Positions 23,720-33,013 of a DNA stretch of 64,000 nucleotides are shown in pieces (the stretch's first letter is position 1; each line of letters begins with the position of its first letter). The DNA is from Streptosporangium saharense. GTDB taxonomy: Bacteria; Actinomycetota; Actinomycetes; Streptosporangiales; Streptosporangiaceae. Under the pieces are notes generated by a model. That model saw nothing but the letters and a program-made list of their open reading frames with translations, did no database searches and was not told the DNA's origin. The stretch lies in contig NZ_JACHJP010000011.1 of NCBI RefSeq assembly GCF_014203715.1, positions 62,001 through 126,000 of the forward strand, in the 5' to 3' direction. Position numbers and translations under genes: made by a program.

Positions 23720-24951
23720 GGAAAAGCAGGGCCACCCGGATAGAACGGCTCCCGCAGGCCACGGAAAGCCGCCGAGGCGCGGGCCAGCGCGCCGGGCCGC
23801 AGCTCCTCGACCCGACCGGCGTGGGCGAGCGAGGCCAGCGTCGTCCCGCCCAGGAAGGCCGCCCCCAGCTCGGCCGGACCCAACCGCAGGTCGGGGGCGG
23901 CGCCCGTACGCTCACACCCGGCGCCCTCCGAGTCACCCCGCAGCAGGAAACGGCCGCTGTTCCACGGGCAGAAGTCGTCCCGCACCTGTAGGACCACCTC
24001 CAACGGCACCGCGTAGCGCCGCCCGGCCAGCGCCCGGGGAAGATCGACCAGCCGCACCCAGAGCCGGTCCACCTCGCGGGAACGCACGGCCCTGGAGTCG
24101 GTCAGCAGGTGCGCCAGCGGCTCGTCCACCGCCCCCTCGTACTCGATCCACGGCACCAGGTCGATCCCGGCCAGGAAACGCCACAGCGCCGCGTACGCCC
24201 GCCCGGTGACCGCGGCGAACTCCATGACCCGCACGGCGCTCACCTGCTCACCCCGGATCGGCCCGATCCGGTAGAGGGCGTACCCGTCGGCCCGCCCCTC
24301 GGGATCCCGGTGTACGGCGTGGCGCAGGGCGCTCGCCCCGTCGCGCTCGTCAGGCCCGTCGGCGAGCCGCGTCTCCCAGCAGTGGCCGGGGCGGTCAGGC
24401 CAGCCGACCGCGCCCAGACGGACACGCTCGTAGACCTCCTCGACGAGGGGACGCGCCTCGTCACGGCCGAGCAGCCGGATCCGCCCGCCCCCGAAGTCCG
24501 TGCCCGGCAGGAAGTCCATGGCGCGTTTGTCACACCGCAGCAGGGCGCCGCGCGAGGCCGGGCCGTAGCCGTACCGGCCGTAGATCCCCGCCTCGGAGGG
24601 ACGCAGCACGGCCAGCTCCTCACCACCACCCTCGTACAGGCCGGTGAGCTGCTCACGCATCAGCGAGGTGAGAACACCGCGCCTGCGGTGGGTGGGCGCC
24701 ACCCCGACCCAGGTGACGCCCGCGACCGGCAGCACCGCCCCGGGAACCGTCAGCGCCCGAGTGTAGACCGCGGCGCCCCCCACGGGAACGTCACCGTCGA
24801 AGGCGCCAAGAGTGCGCTCCAGCTCCACGGCGGCCCGTTCACGGGCGAGGTCCTCCGCGGACAGGTCCTCGCCGTAGGTGCCGGTGATGACACCGGCCCA
24901 GGCCTCGAACTCCTCGGCGGTGACAGGACGCAACGGGTGAAGGTCGGACAC
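23710..24951 (-). CDS. Eis-family GNAT acetyltransferase
   Basis: 413 residues, the usual Eis length, from a GTG with ACAGG upstream. The acetyl-CoA loop GVAPTHRRRGVLTSLMREQL is in the N-terminal GNAT fold, followed by EAGIYGRYGYG with the conserved tyrosine, a second degenerate GNAT lobe and a SCP2-like C-terminal region. In this family the terminal carboxylate acts as catalytic base; here the protein ends FPAY. Eis enzymes acetylate amines such as aminoglycosides at several positions. The stop codon lies in an 11-base tandem duplication. Confidence 0.87.
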   Translation of the reverse strand: MSDLHPLRPVTAEEFEAWAGVITGTYGEDLSAEDLARERAAVELERTLGAFDGDVPVGGAAVYTRALTVPGAVLPVAGVTWVGVAPTHRRRGVLTSLMREQLTGLYEGGGEELAVLRPSEAGIYGRYGYGPASRGALLRCDKRAMDFLPGTDFGGGRIRLLGRDEARPLVEEVYERVRLGAVGWPDRPGHCWETRLADGPDERDGASALRHAVHRDPEGRADGYALYRIGPIRGEQVSAVRVMEFAAVTGRAYAALWRFLAGIDLVPWIEYEGAVDEPLAHLLTDSRAVRSREVDRLWVRLVDLPRALAGRRYAVPLEVVLQVRDDFCPWNSGRFLLRGDSEGAGCERTGAAPDLRLGPAELGAAFLGGTTLASLAHAGRVEELRPGALARASAAFRGLREPFYPGGPAFPAY

Positions 24952-25006
24952 CGGACCTGTCTAATGGATCAACGCGCCGCCGCGCGACCGGTTTTATCCG
25001 ACGGCT

Positions 25007-25624
25007 TTATCCGACGGCGGGACCGGCGAGACCGTGCAGCAGCAGATCGGTGAGGGTGTCCACGACCGCGTCGTCGTCAACGGGCTCGGCACGGGTGAGC
25101 ATGGAGTAACCGAGCATGCCGAGCATGGCGCCCATCGCCGCCGCGACCAGCTCGGGATCACCCGGCAGCCGGTGACCGCGCCCGCGTAGATACTCCAGGT
25201 GCCGGCGGAAGATGTCCGTCTCCGAGGTCAGACTCTCCCACGCCTGACCGCCGCCGGGCCCGGCGCTGACCCGGGCCTGGAACAGCGCCACCATCGCGGC
25301 CCGATGCTCACGGAAGACACTCCAGGCGATCCGCAGGTGCTCACGCAACTGGTCACGGTCGGTCAGGTCGTGGTCGGGCGGGTGGACGCCACGCGCCACC
25401 TCCCGGTCGGCGCTGTCCTCCATCTCGGCCAGCAACGCCGCGAGCAGCTCCTCCCGGTCGGCGAAGTGCTCGTAGAAGGAACCGGTCGAACGTCCCGCCG
25501 CCGCCGCGATGTCAGTGATCTTGGTGTTGAGGAAGCCACGCTCGGCGAACAGTCTCCTGGCGGCCTCCAGCAGCGCCGCCCTCGTCTCGGCCGCCCTCAC
25601 CTTGCGCACACCCGCCACCGTCAC
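25007..25624 (-). CDS. TetR-family regulator, divergent from FAD monooxygenase
   Basis: 205 residues from a GTG. Helix-turn-helix at about residues 10-60 (ARRLFAERGFLNTKITDIAAAAGRSTGSFYEHFADREELL). The C-terminal ligand domain is of the common TetR_C type with no residues that name an inducer. It is divergent from the flavin monooxygenase at 25758, with palindromic sites between them, so it most likely represses that gene and itself. Confidence 0.87.
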   Translation of the reverse strand: MTVAGVRKVRAAETRAALLEAARRLFAERGFLNTKITDIAAAAGRSTGSFYEHFADREELLAALLAEMEDSADREVARGVHPPDHDLTDRDQLREHLRIAWSVFREHRAAMVALFQARVSAGPGGGQAWESLTSETDIFRRHLEYLRGRGHRLPGDPELVAAAMGAMLGMLGYSMLTRAEPVDDDAVVDTLTDLLLHGLAGPAVG

Positions 25625-25687
25625 GCCCCGCCGTTCGCCCGTCCCATGCCGCCGCCCCAGGGGGCGGAGTTGACAGCGGCCATCCTA

Positions 25688-25748
25688 CCGAACACACTTT
25701 CACCAAATTTCGATTCAGTGAATCAAGTTTCAGTGAATGAGTGTTCGG
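25688..25748. promoter_or_regulatory. Operator region of the TetR/monooxygenase divergon
   Basis: GATTCA-G-TGAATC is a perfect 13-base palindrome at 25712-25724, and TTTCAGTGAAT at 25728 repeats the TTCAGTGAA core 16 bases on. CCGAACAC (25688) and GTGTTCGG (25741) form an outer inverted repeat. The AT-rich core probably holds both promoters and the TetR sites. Confidence 0.6.
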
Positions 25749-25757
25749 AGAGAAACC

Positions 25758-26933
25758 ATGCGCATCATCGTGATCGGCGCGGGCGTCGCGGGCTCCGCCA
25801 CCGCCCTGGCCCTGCGCCACACCGGCGCCGAGGTCACCGTCTACGAGACCTACGCCGACCCCGCCGGAGACATCGGCTCCTTCATCAGCCTGGCCGCCAA
25901 CGGCCTGCGCGGCCTGGACGCGCTCGGCTGCCTGCCCCCCGTCCAGCGCCTCGGCACCGCCCTGCCCCGCCAGCGCATGTGGTCGGCCTCGGGGCGGCTG
26001 CTCGGCGACGTCCCCCGGGGCCGCCTCCGCGACGACCCCCTGCACAGCGTCACCCTCATGCGCGGCGCCCTCGTGGAGACCCTCCGCGCCGCCGCCCTCG
26101 ACGCGGGCGCCACGATCATCACCGGTCAACGCCTCACCACCACCACCGAGACCACCGGAGCCGTCACCGCCGACTTCCACGGCGGCCACCGCGACAGCGC
26201 CGACCTGCTCGTGGCCGCCGACGGCATCTGGTCGACCGTGCGCCACACCCTCGACCCGGCCGCGCCACACCCGCGCTACGCCGGCCTGTACTGCGTCTCC
26301 GGCGTCTCCGGGCTCTCCGGCGTCGAGCCCGGCGTCTTCAACATGACCTTCGCCCGCAACGGCGCCTTCATCCACCTGGCCGCGAACGACGGCACGGTGT
26401 GGTGGTCGGCCCAGATCGCCGACCCAGAGCGGCCCACCCTCGACGGGGTCTCCGGCGCCGAGTGGCTGCGCCGTACCGCCGCGCTGTACGAACGCGAGAC
26501 GACCCCCTCGGCCGTCATCGCCGCCACCACCGCCACCCACCCCACCGTGCTCACGCACACCCTCGGCCCGGTCCCCACCTGGCACGGCGGCCGGACCGTC
26601 CTCGTCGGCGACGCCGCCCACCCCGTCGGCGCGGGCCAGGGCGCCTCCATGGCCGTCGAGGACGCCCTCGCCCTGGCCGCCGCCCTGCGCGACCGGCCCG
26701 CCTCCGGCGTCCCCGAGGCCCTCGCCCACTACGACGCCACCAGAAGACCCCGCGTCACCAAACTCCTGGGCGCCGCCAAGGACAACCGCGACGCCAAGAA
26801 GGCCGGACCCGTGGCCCGCCGGGCACAGGCCGCCGCGATGCGCCTGTTCCTGCCACTGTTCTACGAGCGGAGCACCGCCTGGCTCCACGGCCACGACCCG
26901 GCACCCCTAAGATCGAACCGATCGGTACGATAA
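25758..26933 (+). CDS. FAD-dependent monooxygenase (group A)
   Basis: 391 residues from ATG 25758 behind GGAGAG. FAD-binding GAGVAGSATALALRHTGAEVTVYE at the N-terminus, VAADGIWSTVR in the middle and VLVGDAAHPVGAGQGASMAVEDA near 300. Such enzymes hydroxylate aromatic substrates using NAD(P)H and O2; several inactivate antibiotics. Its own TetR lies divergently upstream. Substrate unknown. It is the first of three such divergons in the window. Confidence 0.86.
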   Translation: MRIIVIGAGVAGSATALALRHTGAEVTVYETYADPAGDIGSFISLAANGLRGLDALGCLPPVQRLGTALPRQRMWSASGRLLGDVPRGRLRDDPLHSVTLMRGALVETLRAAALDAGATIITGQRLTTTTETTGAVTADFHGGHRDSADLLVAADGIWSTVRHTLDPAAPHPRYAGLYCVSGVSGLSGVEPGVFNMTFARNGAFIHLAANDGTVWWSAQIADPERPTLDGVSGAEWLRRTAALYERETTPSAVIAATTATHPTVLTHTLGPVPTWHGGRTVLVGDAAHPVGAGQGASMAVEDALALAAALRDRPASGVPEALAHYDATRRPRVTKLLGAAKDNRDAKKAGPVARRAQAAAMRLFLPLFYERSTAWLHGHDPAPLRSNRSVR

Positions 26934-26976
26934 GCTGGCGTCCCCACGACCGGCACCCAGAAAGCGAGCACACCCC

Positions 26977-28125
26977 ATGCACGCCAACGGCTTCACCGCC
27001 CCCGGTTTCGAAGACGTCGCCAACGCCTTCACCCGCAACTTCACCGAATCCGGCGAAGCCGGCGCCGCATTCGCCGCCTACCACGACGGCCACCTCGTCG
27101 CCGACCTGTGGGGCGGCCACACCGACCCAGAAACCCGCACCCCCTGGCAACGCGACACCCTGCAACTCGTCTTCTCCGGCGCCAAAGGACTCATCGCCGC
27201 CTGCGTACTCCTGCTCGCCGAACGCGGACACCTCGACCTCGACGCCCCCGCCGCCCACTACTGGCCCGAATTCGCCGCCGCCGGCAAAACCGACATCACC
27301 ATCACCCAGATCATGACCCACCAGGCCAGACTCCCCGGCGTCCGCGAACACGTCACCCCCGAACAGTTCCTCAACCCCGTCTACATGGCCGGCCTCCTCG
27401 CCACCCAGGAACCCCTCACCGACCCCCGCGCCGCCTTCACCTACCACGCCCTCACCTACGGCTGGCTCACCTCAGAACTCATCCGCCGCGTCGACGGCCG
27501 CAGCACCGGAACCTTCTTCGCCGAAGAATTCGCCCACCCCCTCGACCTCGACATCTGGATCGGCCTACCCCACGAACACCACCACCGGGTCGCCACCACC
27601 CACGTCACCCCCACCTTCGCCTTCACCGACCCCGACGCACCCCCAACCGGCGACCCCCTGCGCGACCTCACCCGCAGCCCCATCACCGCCCCCGACGCCC
27701 CCACCCTCTGGAACAGCGCCACCTTCCGCGCCGCCGAACTCCCCGGAGCCGGAGCCCACGCCACCGCCCGCTCCCTCGCCCGCTTCTACGCCCTCCTGGC
27801 ACGCGGCGGCGAACTCGACGGAATCCGCCTCCTCAAGAAAGACACCGTCGAAAACGGCCGCCGACGCCTCAGACACGGCATCGAACCCCTCTGGAACAGC
27901 CCCATGGCCTACGGAACCGGCTTCGAACTCCAAACCGAACTCGCCATCTTCGGCCCCGCCCCCGACGCCTTCGGCCACGCCGGCATGGGCGGCTCCCGCC
28001 ACGCCGCCTGGCCCACCCACCACGTCGGCTTCTCCTACACCCCCAACCAACTGCGGGTCGAACCCACCCCCGACCAACGCCCCCTACGACTCCTCAACGC
28101 CCTGCACACCGCCCTCAACCACTGA
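26977..28125 (+). CDS. Serine hydrolase, beta-lactamase/esterase (class C-like) family
   Basis: 382 residues, no signal peptide, so probably cytoplasmic like EstB-type esterases. Nucleophile motif S67-G-A-K70; YHALTYGW supplies the tyrosine region near 150; GHAGMGGS near 330 stands for the KTG box (HAG). The coding strand is strikingly C- and A-rich (GAA, CAA and AAA codons common), unlike flanking genes. It likely hydrolyses an ester or lactone; substrate unknown. Confidence 0.82.
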   Translation: MHANGFTAPGFEDVANAFTRNFTESGEAGAAFAAYHDGHLVADLWGGHTDPETRTPWQRDTLQLVFSGAKGLIAACVLLLAERGHLDLDAPAAHYWPEFAAAGKTDITITQIMTHQARLPGVREHVTPEQFLNPVYMAGLLATQEPLTDPRAAFTYHALTYGWLTSELIRRVDGRSTGTFFAEEFAHPLDLDIWIGLPHEHHHRVATTHVTPTFAFTDPDAPPTGDPLRDLTRSPITAPDAPTLWNSATFRAAELPGAGAHATARSLARFYALLARGGELDGIRLLKKDTVENGRRRLRHGIEPLWNSPMAYGTGFELQTELAIFGPAPDAFGHAGMGGSRHAAWPTHHVGFSYTPNQLRVEPTPDQRPLRLLNALHTALNH

Positions 28126-28177
28126 CAAGCTCGGCTAAGGTGACACCTCACACGCTCACAGGGGAGAGAACAGCACG

Positions 28178-29011
28178 TTGTCCGGCAACCACCCACACCC
28201 CACGGCCACCACCGGCCAGCGCACCCTGCGCGCCGACTGCGCCAACTGCTTCGGCCTGTGCTGCACCGTCCCCGCCTTCTCCGCCTCCGCCGACTTCGCC
28301 ATCGACAAACCCGCCGGGAAACCCTGCCCCAACCTCCGCCCCGACCACCGCTGCGGCATCCACTCCACCCTCCGCCAACGCGGCTTCCCCGGCTGCACCG
28401 TCTACGACTGCTTCGGCGCCGGACAACACCTCTCCCAGGTCACCTTCACCGGACACGACTGGCGCACCTCCCCCGAAACCGCCAAAAAGATGTTCGCCGC
28501 CTTCCCCGTCATGCGCGACCTGCACGAACTGCTGTGGTACCTCACCGAGGCCCTCACCCTGCCCCACACCACCCCCATCCGCGACGCCCTCACCCAGGCA
28601 CGCGACACCATCGAAGCCCTCACCAACGAAACCCCAGAAACCATCGCGAGAACCGACGTCATGACACAACGCATGAACGTCAACCCCCTGCTGCAGAAAG
28701 CCAGCGAACTCGCCCGCGCCAACACCCCCGGCCCCCGCAAAGACCACAGAGGCGCCGACCTCATCGGCGCCAAACTCAAAAAAGCCGACCTCAGAGGCGC
28801 CAACCTCCGCGGCGCCTACCTCATCGGCACCGACCTCCGCGGCGCGAACCTCACCATGGCCGACCTCACCGGCGCCGACACCCGCGGCAGCGACCTACGC
28901 GGCGCCGACCTCTCCCGCAGCATCTTCCTCACCCAGGCCCAACTCGACGCCGCCAAGGGCGACACCACCACCAAGGTGCCCCACACCCTCACCCACCCCA
29001 CCCACTGGTAG
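28178..29011 (+). CDS. Cysteine-cluster (YkgJ-like) and pentapeptide-repeat fusion protein
   Basis: 277 residues from a TTG after GGGGAGAG. The N-terminal half has a zinc/iron-cluster-like cysteine set: CANCFGLCC, CPNL, CGIH, and GCTVYDCFGAGQH. The C-terminal third (about 188-250) is a pentapeptide-repeat helix built of A(D/N)LxG units. Repeats of this kind can mimic DNA and protect gyrase from quinolones, but here function is unknown. The end overlaps the convergent LysR remnant by 23 bases. Confidence 0.8.
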   Translation: MSGNHPHPTATTGQRTLRADCANCFGLCCTVPAFSASADFAIDKPAGKPCPNLRPDHRCGIHSTLRQRGFPGCTVYDCFGAGQHLSQVTFTGHDWRTSPETAKKMFAAFPVMRDLHELLWYLTEALTLPHTTPIRDALTQARDTIEALTNETPETIARTDVMTQRMNVNPLLQKASELARANTPGPRKDHRGADLIGAKLKKADLRGANLRGAYLIGTDLRGANLTMADLTGADTRGSDLRGADLSRSIFLTQAQLDAAKGDTTTKVPHTLTHPTHW

Positions 29012-29808
29012 ACCCCGCCACCTCCGCGACCACCGCACGCACCTGCCCACGCAACCACGCGTGCGCCGCATCAGCGTCATGACGCCGATGCCACGCCTGC
29101 GCCACCGCCATCTCCGGCAGATCCAACGGAATCGGAAACGTCACCAGATCCAACGCATCGACCGTCGACGCCGACAACCGGCCAGGCACCATCCCCACCA
29201 GATCAGAACCCCGCACCGCCAACAGCACAGCCGTGAACGTCGGCACCGACCCCACAATCCGCCGCCGCAACCCCCGCTCAGCCAGCAACGCGTCAACGGG
29301 CCCCGCCGTACGACCCCGCCGCGAAGCCACAACATGCTCAGCCCCGGCGAACCCCTCAACCGTCACCGGGGAACCAAGCAACGGATGGCCACGCCGTACG
29401 ACACCCACCCCGTGATCGCTCAGCAACGGCTCAACCCGCGTCTCCGGCGAAGGATCAGAGATCACCGCCACCTCCAGATCAGCCGTCCCCTCACGCAACA
29501 CCCGCTGATCACCATGACCCTCAGGGATCAGACGCAGCCGAATACCCGGCGCCAGAGCACCCACCCTGGTCAACAACGGACCACACAACGTCGTCGCCAC
29601 CGGATCCGACAACACCACCACGAAATCACGCCGCAACGTCACCGGATCGAACTCCGCGGGTGCGAACACCCGCCGCGCCCCCTCAACCAGAACACGCACC
29701 TCAGCCCGTACGGCGAGCGCACGCGGCGTGGGCACCATCCGCTGCCCCGACCGCACCAGAACCGGATCATCCATCGCCTGACGAATCCGCCCCAGAGTGC
29801 GACTCATC
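28989..29808 (-). pseudogene. LysR-family regulator lacking its DNA-binding N-terminus
   Basis: The ligand domain of a LysR regulator is intact (FDPVTLRRDFVVVLSDPVATTL through MAVAQAWHRRHDADAAHAWLR), and the end of the helix-turn-helix survives (AMSRTLGRIRQAMDDPVLVRSG). The first 30 or so residues are missing. Beyond about 29808 the DNA reads on the + strand as the tail of an MFS transporter, so the 5' end was lost by a deletion or rearrangement. A start at MPTAMSRTL would give a protein unable to bind DNA normally. Confidence 0.75.
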
Positions 29809-29961
29809 GCCGTCGGCATCGCCATCATGGGCACCGCCCTGGCCACCTCCGGCCTGCGCGCGGGCTTCCTCATCGTGGCCCTCTGCGTCGCCGTGGGAGC
29901 CGCCCCCGTCATCCACGCGCTCAGCAAGGCGCGCTCTGGTTCCTCGGGGGTTGGTCTTTAG
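29809..29961 (+). pseudogene. C-terminal remnant of an MFS transporter
   Basis: About 50 codons reading AVGIAIMGTALATSGLRAGFLIVALCVAVGAAPVIHAL, then a polar tail and stop TAG. Two hydrophobic segments separated by a short turn resemble the last membrane helices of a DHA-type MFS exporter. The rest of the gene is absent; upstream DNA belongs to the truncated LysR gene on the other strand. Inferred to be the other half of the same deletion. Confidence 0.55.
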
Positions 29962-30048
29962 TCCTTCCTGTTTTCGATCTTGGAACCAGTCGGACGCCTT
30001 TACAAAGTAGATCAATAAAGGCCGGGTTTCCCGCCGAAGTGCACGCCC

Positions 30049-30067
30049 GTTTACTCTAGAAGTGAAC
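30049..30067. promoter_or_regulatory. Candidate TetR operator upstream of the MFS exporter
   Basis: GTTTACTCTAGAAGTGAAC is an inverted repeat with seven-base arms (one mismatch) around CTAGA. It lies in the AT-rich promoter area about 40 bases before the exporter start. The regulator encoded at the end of the same operon would be the natural ligand. Confidence 0.45.
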
Positions 30068-30103
30068 AGATGTGCACCTTCTGCCCCCTGCCTACGGAGA
30101 GAC

Positions 30104-31570
30104 ATGGCCGCAGTGCCCCGTCCGCGCTTCCTCGTCGCCGTCCTGGCCTTCTGCGGCGTGGTCGTCGCCGTCATGCAGACCCTCGTCATCCCCCTCCTGC
30201 CGCACGTGCCCGCGCTCACCGGGAGCACCCCGACCGCCGCGAGCTGGCTGGTCACCGTCACCCTGCTCAGCGGCGCGGTCTGCACCCCCGTCCTCGGCCG
30301 GATCGGCGACATGTACGGCAAGCGCAGGGTCCTGCTGGTCTCCCTCGGCCTGCTGACCATCGGCTCGGTGCTGTGCGCCGCCAGCTCACAGATCGGCGTG
30401 CTCATCGCGGGCCGCGCCCTGCAGGGGGCCGCGCTCGCCGTCATGCCGCTCGGCGTCAGCATCATGCGGGACGAACTCGCGCCCAACCGGCTGCTCTCCT
30501 CGGTGGCCCTGATGAGCTCCACCCTGGGCATCGGAGCCGCCATCGGACTCCCCCTCGCCGCGCTCGTCGTCGAGAACGCCGACTGGCACACCATGTTCTG
30601 GGTCTCCGCGGGCCTCGGCCTGCTCGACATCGCGCTGGTGCTGCGCTTCGTGCCCGAGTCACCACTGCGCACCGGAGGCCGCCCCGACGTCCTGGGGGTA
30701 CTCGGCCTGTCCGCGGCCCTGGTCTGCCTGCTGCTCGCGATCACCCAGGGCGGAGACTGGGGCTGGACCTCCGCCCCCACCCTCGGACTGCTGGGCGGCG
30801 CCGTACTGACCGGGCTGCTGTGGGGGGTCCACGAGCTGCGGGTCCCCTCCCCCATGGTCGACCTGCGGGTCTCGGCGCGGCCCGCGGTGCTGCTGACGAA
30901 CGTCGCCGCCCTGCTGATCGGCTTCGCCTTCTACGCCAACTCCCTGGTCACCGCGCAACTCGTGCAGGAGCCCACGAGCACCGGGTACGGCCTGGGCGCC
31001 TCCATCGTCGTCAGCGGCCTGTGCCTGCTGCCCGGCGGGGTCGCCATGGTGTTCCTGTCCCCCGTCTCGGCCAGGATGTCATCGGCCCACGGCCCCAAGG
31101 TCACCCTGGCGGTCGCCGCGGCCTGCATCGCCGCCGGATACGTGGTGCGCTTCTTCACCAGCCACCAGCTGTGGACGATCGTCCTCGGCGCGACCGTGGT
31201 CGCCGCGGGCACCGCCATCGCCTACTCCGCCCTGCCCGCGCTCGTGATGCGCGCGGTGCCCGTGAGCGAGACCGGCGCCGCCAACGGCCTCAACACGCTG
31301 ATGAGATCGGTCGGCCAGGCCGCGTGCAGCGCGGTCGTCGCCGCGGTCCTCGCCAACCTCACCTTCCAGGCCGCCGGCCGTACCGCACCGACCCTGTCGG
31401 CCTACCTCACGGTCTTCGTCATCGCCGGAGCCGCCGCGCTCCTCGCGCTCGGCGTCACCCTGTGTCTGCCGGGCGGACGGGCCTCCATCCCGTATACCGT
31501 CGGGCACAACCGTACGGCGGGCGCAGCGGAGCACCCGCCGGCGGTGCTCGCCCAGGAGAGCAGCCCATGA
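30104..31570 (+). CDS. MFS multidrug exporter, DHA2 (14-helix) type
   Basis: 488 residues from ATG 30104 (CGGAGAG upstream). About 14 hydrophobic helices. Motif A is present as GRIGDMYGKRRVLLVSL after helix 2; motif C-like GIGAAIGLPLAALV occurs in helix 5. DHA2 members are proton-driven drug or metabolite exporters. Its stop overlaps the start of a TetR gene (ATGA), so exporter and regulator are co-translated, an autoregulated resistance pair. Confidence 0.88.
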   Translation: MAAVPRPRFLVAVLAFCGVVVAVMQTLVIPLLPHVPALTGSTPTAASWLVTVTLLSGAVCTPVLGRIGDMYGKRRVLLVSLGLLTIGSVLCAASSQIGVLIAGRALQGAALAVMPLGVSIMRDELAPNRLLSSVALMSSTLGIGAAIGLPLAALVVENADWHTMFWVSAGLGLLDIALVLRFVPESPLRTGGRPDVLGVLGLSAALVCLLLAITQGGDWGWTSAPTLGLLGGAVLTGLLWGVHELRVPSPMVDLRVSARPAVLLTNVAALLIGFAFYANSLVTAQLVQEPTSTGYGLGASIVVSGLCLLPGGVAMVFLSPVSARMSSAHGPKVTLAVAAACIAAGYVVRFFTSHQLWTIVLGATVVAAGTAIAYSALPALVMRAVPVSETGAANGLNTLMRSVGQAACSAVVAAVLANLTFQAAGRTAPTLSAYLTVFVIAGAAALLALGVTLCLPGGRASIPYTVGHNRTAGAAEHPPAVLAQESSP

Positions 31571-32160
31571 CCGTGCACACCACCGAGCACACCACCGGCA
31601 GACAGGCCGAGCCCCGGGACGCCGGGGCCCGCAGCGGCCGCAACGCGATCCTGCGCGCGGCCCGGCGCGCCTTCACCCTGCGCCCGTACGCCGAGGTGAC
31701 CTTACGCGGCATCGCCACGGACGCCGGGGTGAGCGCCTCGCTCATCGTCAAGCACTTCGGCAGCAAGGAACAGCTTTTCAACACCGTCGCCGACTTCGGC
31801 CCCGACGCCGACGGGCTGTTCGCGGCCCCCCTTGAGGCGCTCGGCAGGCACATGGTGCTGACGCTGGTGCACAGCCGCCGCGAGCTCCAGCGGGACCCGC
31901 TGCTGCGCGTCGTGTTCTCCCTGGGCAACACCGACGAGCGCTCCCTGCTGCGGGACCGCTTCCACGAGCAGGTCACCGCGCGGCTGACCACGCTGCTCAC
32001 CGGCCCGGAGAACGCCCTGCGGGCCGAGCTGGTCGCGGGCCAGTTGCTCGGGCTCGGCGCCACCCTCGCCCTGCACCCCTCCGGCGCCACGTCGGCGGCC
32101 GACGCCGAGCGCATCGCCGACCTCTACGCGCCCCCGCTGCAACGCCTGATCACCGGCTGA
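31567..32160 (+). CDS. TetR-family regulator of the MFS exporter operon
   Basis: 197 residues. Helix-turn-helix at about 25-70 (ILRAARRAFTLRPYAEVTLRGIATDAGVSASLIVKHFGSKEQLF). It is translationally coupled to the exporter gene and should repress the shared promoter until an export substrate binds the C-terminal domain. Inducer unknown. Confidence 0.85.
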   Translation: MTVHTTEHTTGRQAEPRDAGARSGRNAILRAARRAFTLRPYAEVTLRGIATDAGVSASLIVKHFGSKEQLFNTVADFGPDADGLFAAPLEALGRHMVLTLVHSRRELQRDPLLRVVFSLGNTDERSLLRDRFHEQVTARLTTLLTGPENALRAELVAGQLLGLGATLALHPSGATSAADAERIADLYAPPLQRLITG

Positions 32161-32209
32161 CCCGCCGCTGGTAACTTTAGGGCGTAAGGAGACGGGGAGG
32201 GAGCCGCAG

Positions 32210-33004
32210 GTGGTCGTCTTCGCAGGTCAGGGCGACGCACGCCGTTCCATGGCGTTGCTGTGGCGCACGGCCGCCCCCGCCGAGTCCCGGCCCGGCCCGA
32301 AACCCGGGCTCAGCGTCGACCTGATCGTGGACACGGCGATCGCCCTCGCCGACGCCGAGGGCATGACGGCGCTGTCCATGCGCGCGGTCGGCGAGCGGCT
32401 CGGCCGCTCCGGGATGTCCCTGTACACCTACGTCCCCAGCAAGGGCGAGCTGGTCGATCTCATGTACGACCGGGTCCTGGGCGAGCTGCCGACCGGCTAC
32501 GGTCACGAGGCGGGCTGGCGGGCGGCCCTGACGGAGTGGGCCCGCGACACCTGGGAGTTCTATCTGCGCCACCCCTGGGTGCTGCAGGTGTCGCAGGCCA
32601 GGCCCGTGCTCGGCCCCAACGAGTACCTCAGCCTTGAGACGCTGGTGCGCGTCCTGCGCGAGACCGGCCTCGACGCCGCCGCGGTGCGCGGTGTCGTCGG
32701 CACCCTGTTCCACTTCCTGCGCGGCTCGGCACGGACGGTCGCCGAGGTACGGCAGGCGCCCACGGCGACCGGTGTCTCCGACGAGGAGTGGTGGCTCACC
32801 CGCTCGGCCACGCTGCTGGAGATCGCCCCCGGCCTGACCGAGCGGTTCCCCGCCGTGGCCTGGCTCGAAGGCGCGACGGCCTCCCCCTCGCCGGAGGACG
32901 GCCTGCCGTACCTCGAACGTGAGGCAAGGAAGAGCTTCGAGACCGGCCTGACCGTCCTCCTCGACGGCATCGAGGCGACCGTCGCCTCCCAGCCCGGTCG
33001 GTGA
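32210..33004 (+). CDS. TetR/AcrR-family regulator with TetR_C-type domain
   Basis: 264 residues from a GTG with GGGGAGG 8 bases upstream. The N-terminal extension MALLWRTAAPAESRPGPKPGLSVD precedes the helix-turn-helix (ALSMRAVGERLGRSGMSLYTYVPSKGELVDLM); this layout is a recognised actinomycete TetR subgroup. No cognate target is evident; the next gene is convergent. It follows the MFS-TetR operon by 49 bases and could be co-transcribed. Confidence 0.83.
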   Translation: MVVFAGQGDARRSMALLWRTAAPAESRPGPKPGLSVDLIVDTAIALADAEGMTALSMRAVGERLGRSGMSLYTYVPSKGELVDLMYDRVLGELPTGYGHEAGWRAALTEWARDTWEFYLRHPWVLQVSQARPVLGPNEYLSLETLVRVLRETGLDAAAVRGVVGTLFHFLRGSARTVAEVRQAPTATGVSDEEWWLTRSATLLEIAPGLTERFPAVAWLEGATASPSPEDGLPYLEREARKSFETGLTVLLDGIEATVASQPGR

Positions 33005-33013
33005 TCGCCGCGG

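Noticed and set aside
26755..28747. Several Gly/Val-rich antisense frames opposite the serine hydrolase and pentapeptide genes
   Set aside because: They are produced by the strong C-rich strand bias of this segment and show no family motifs.
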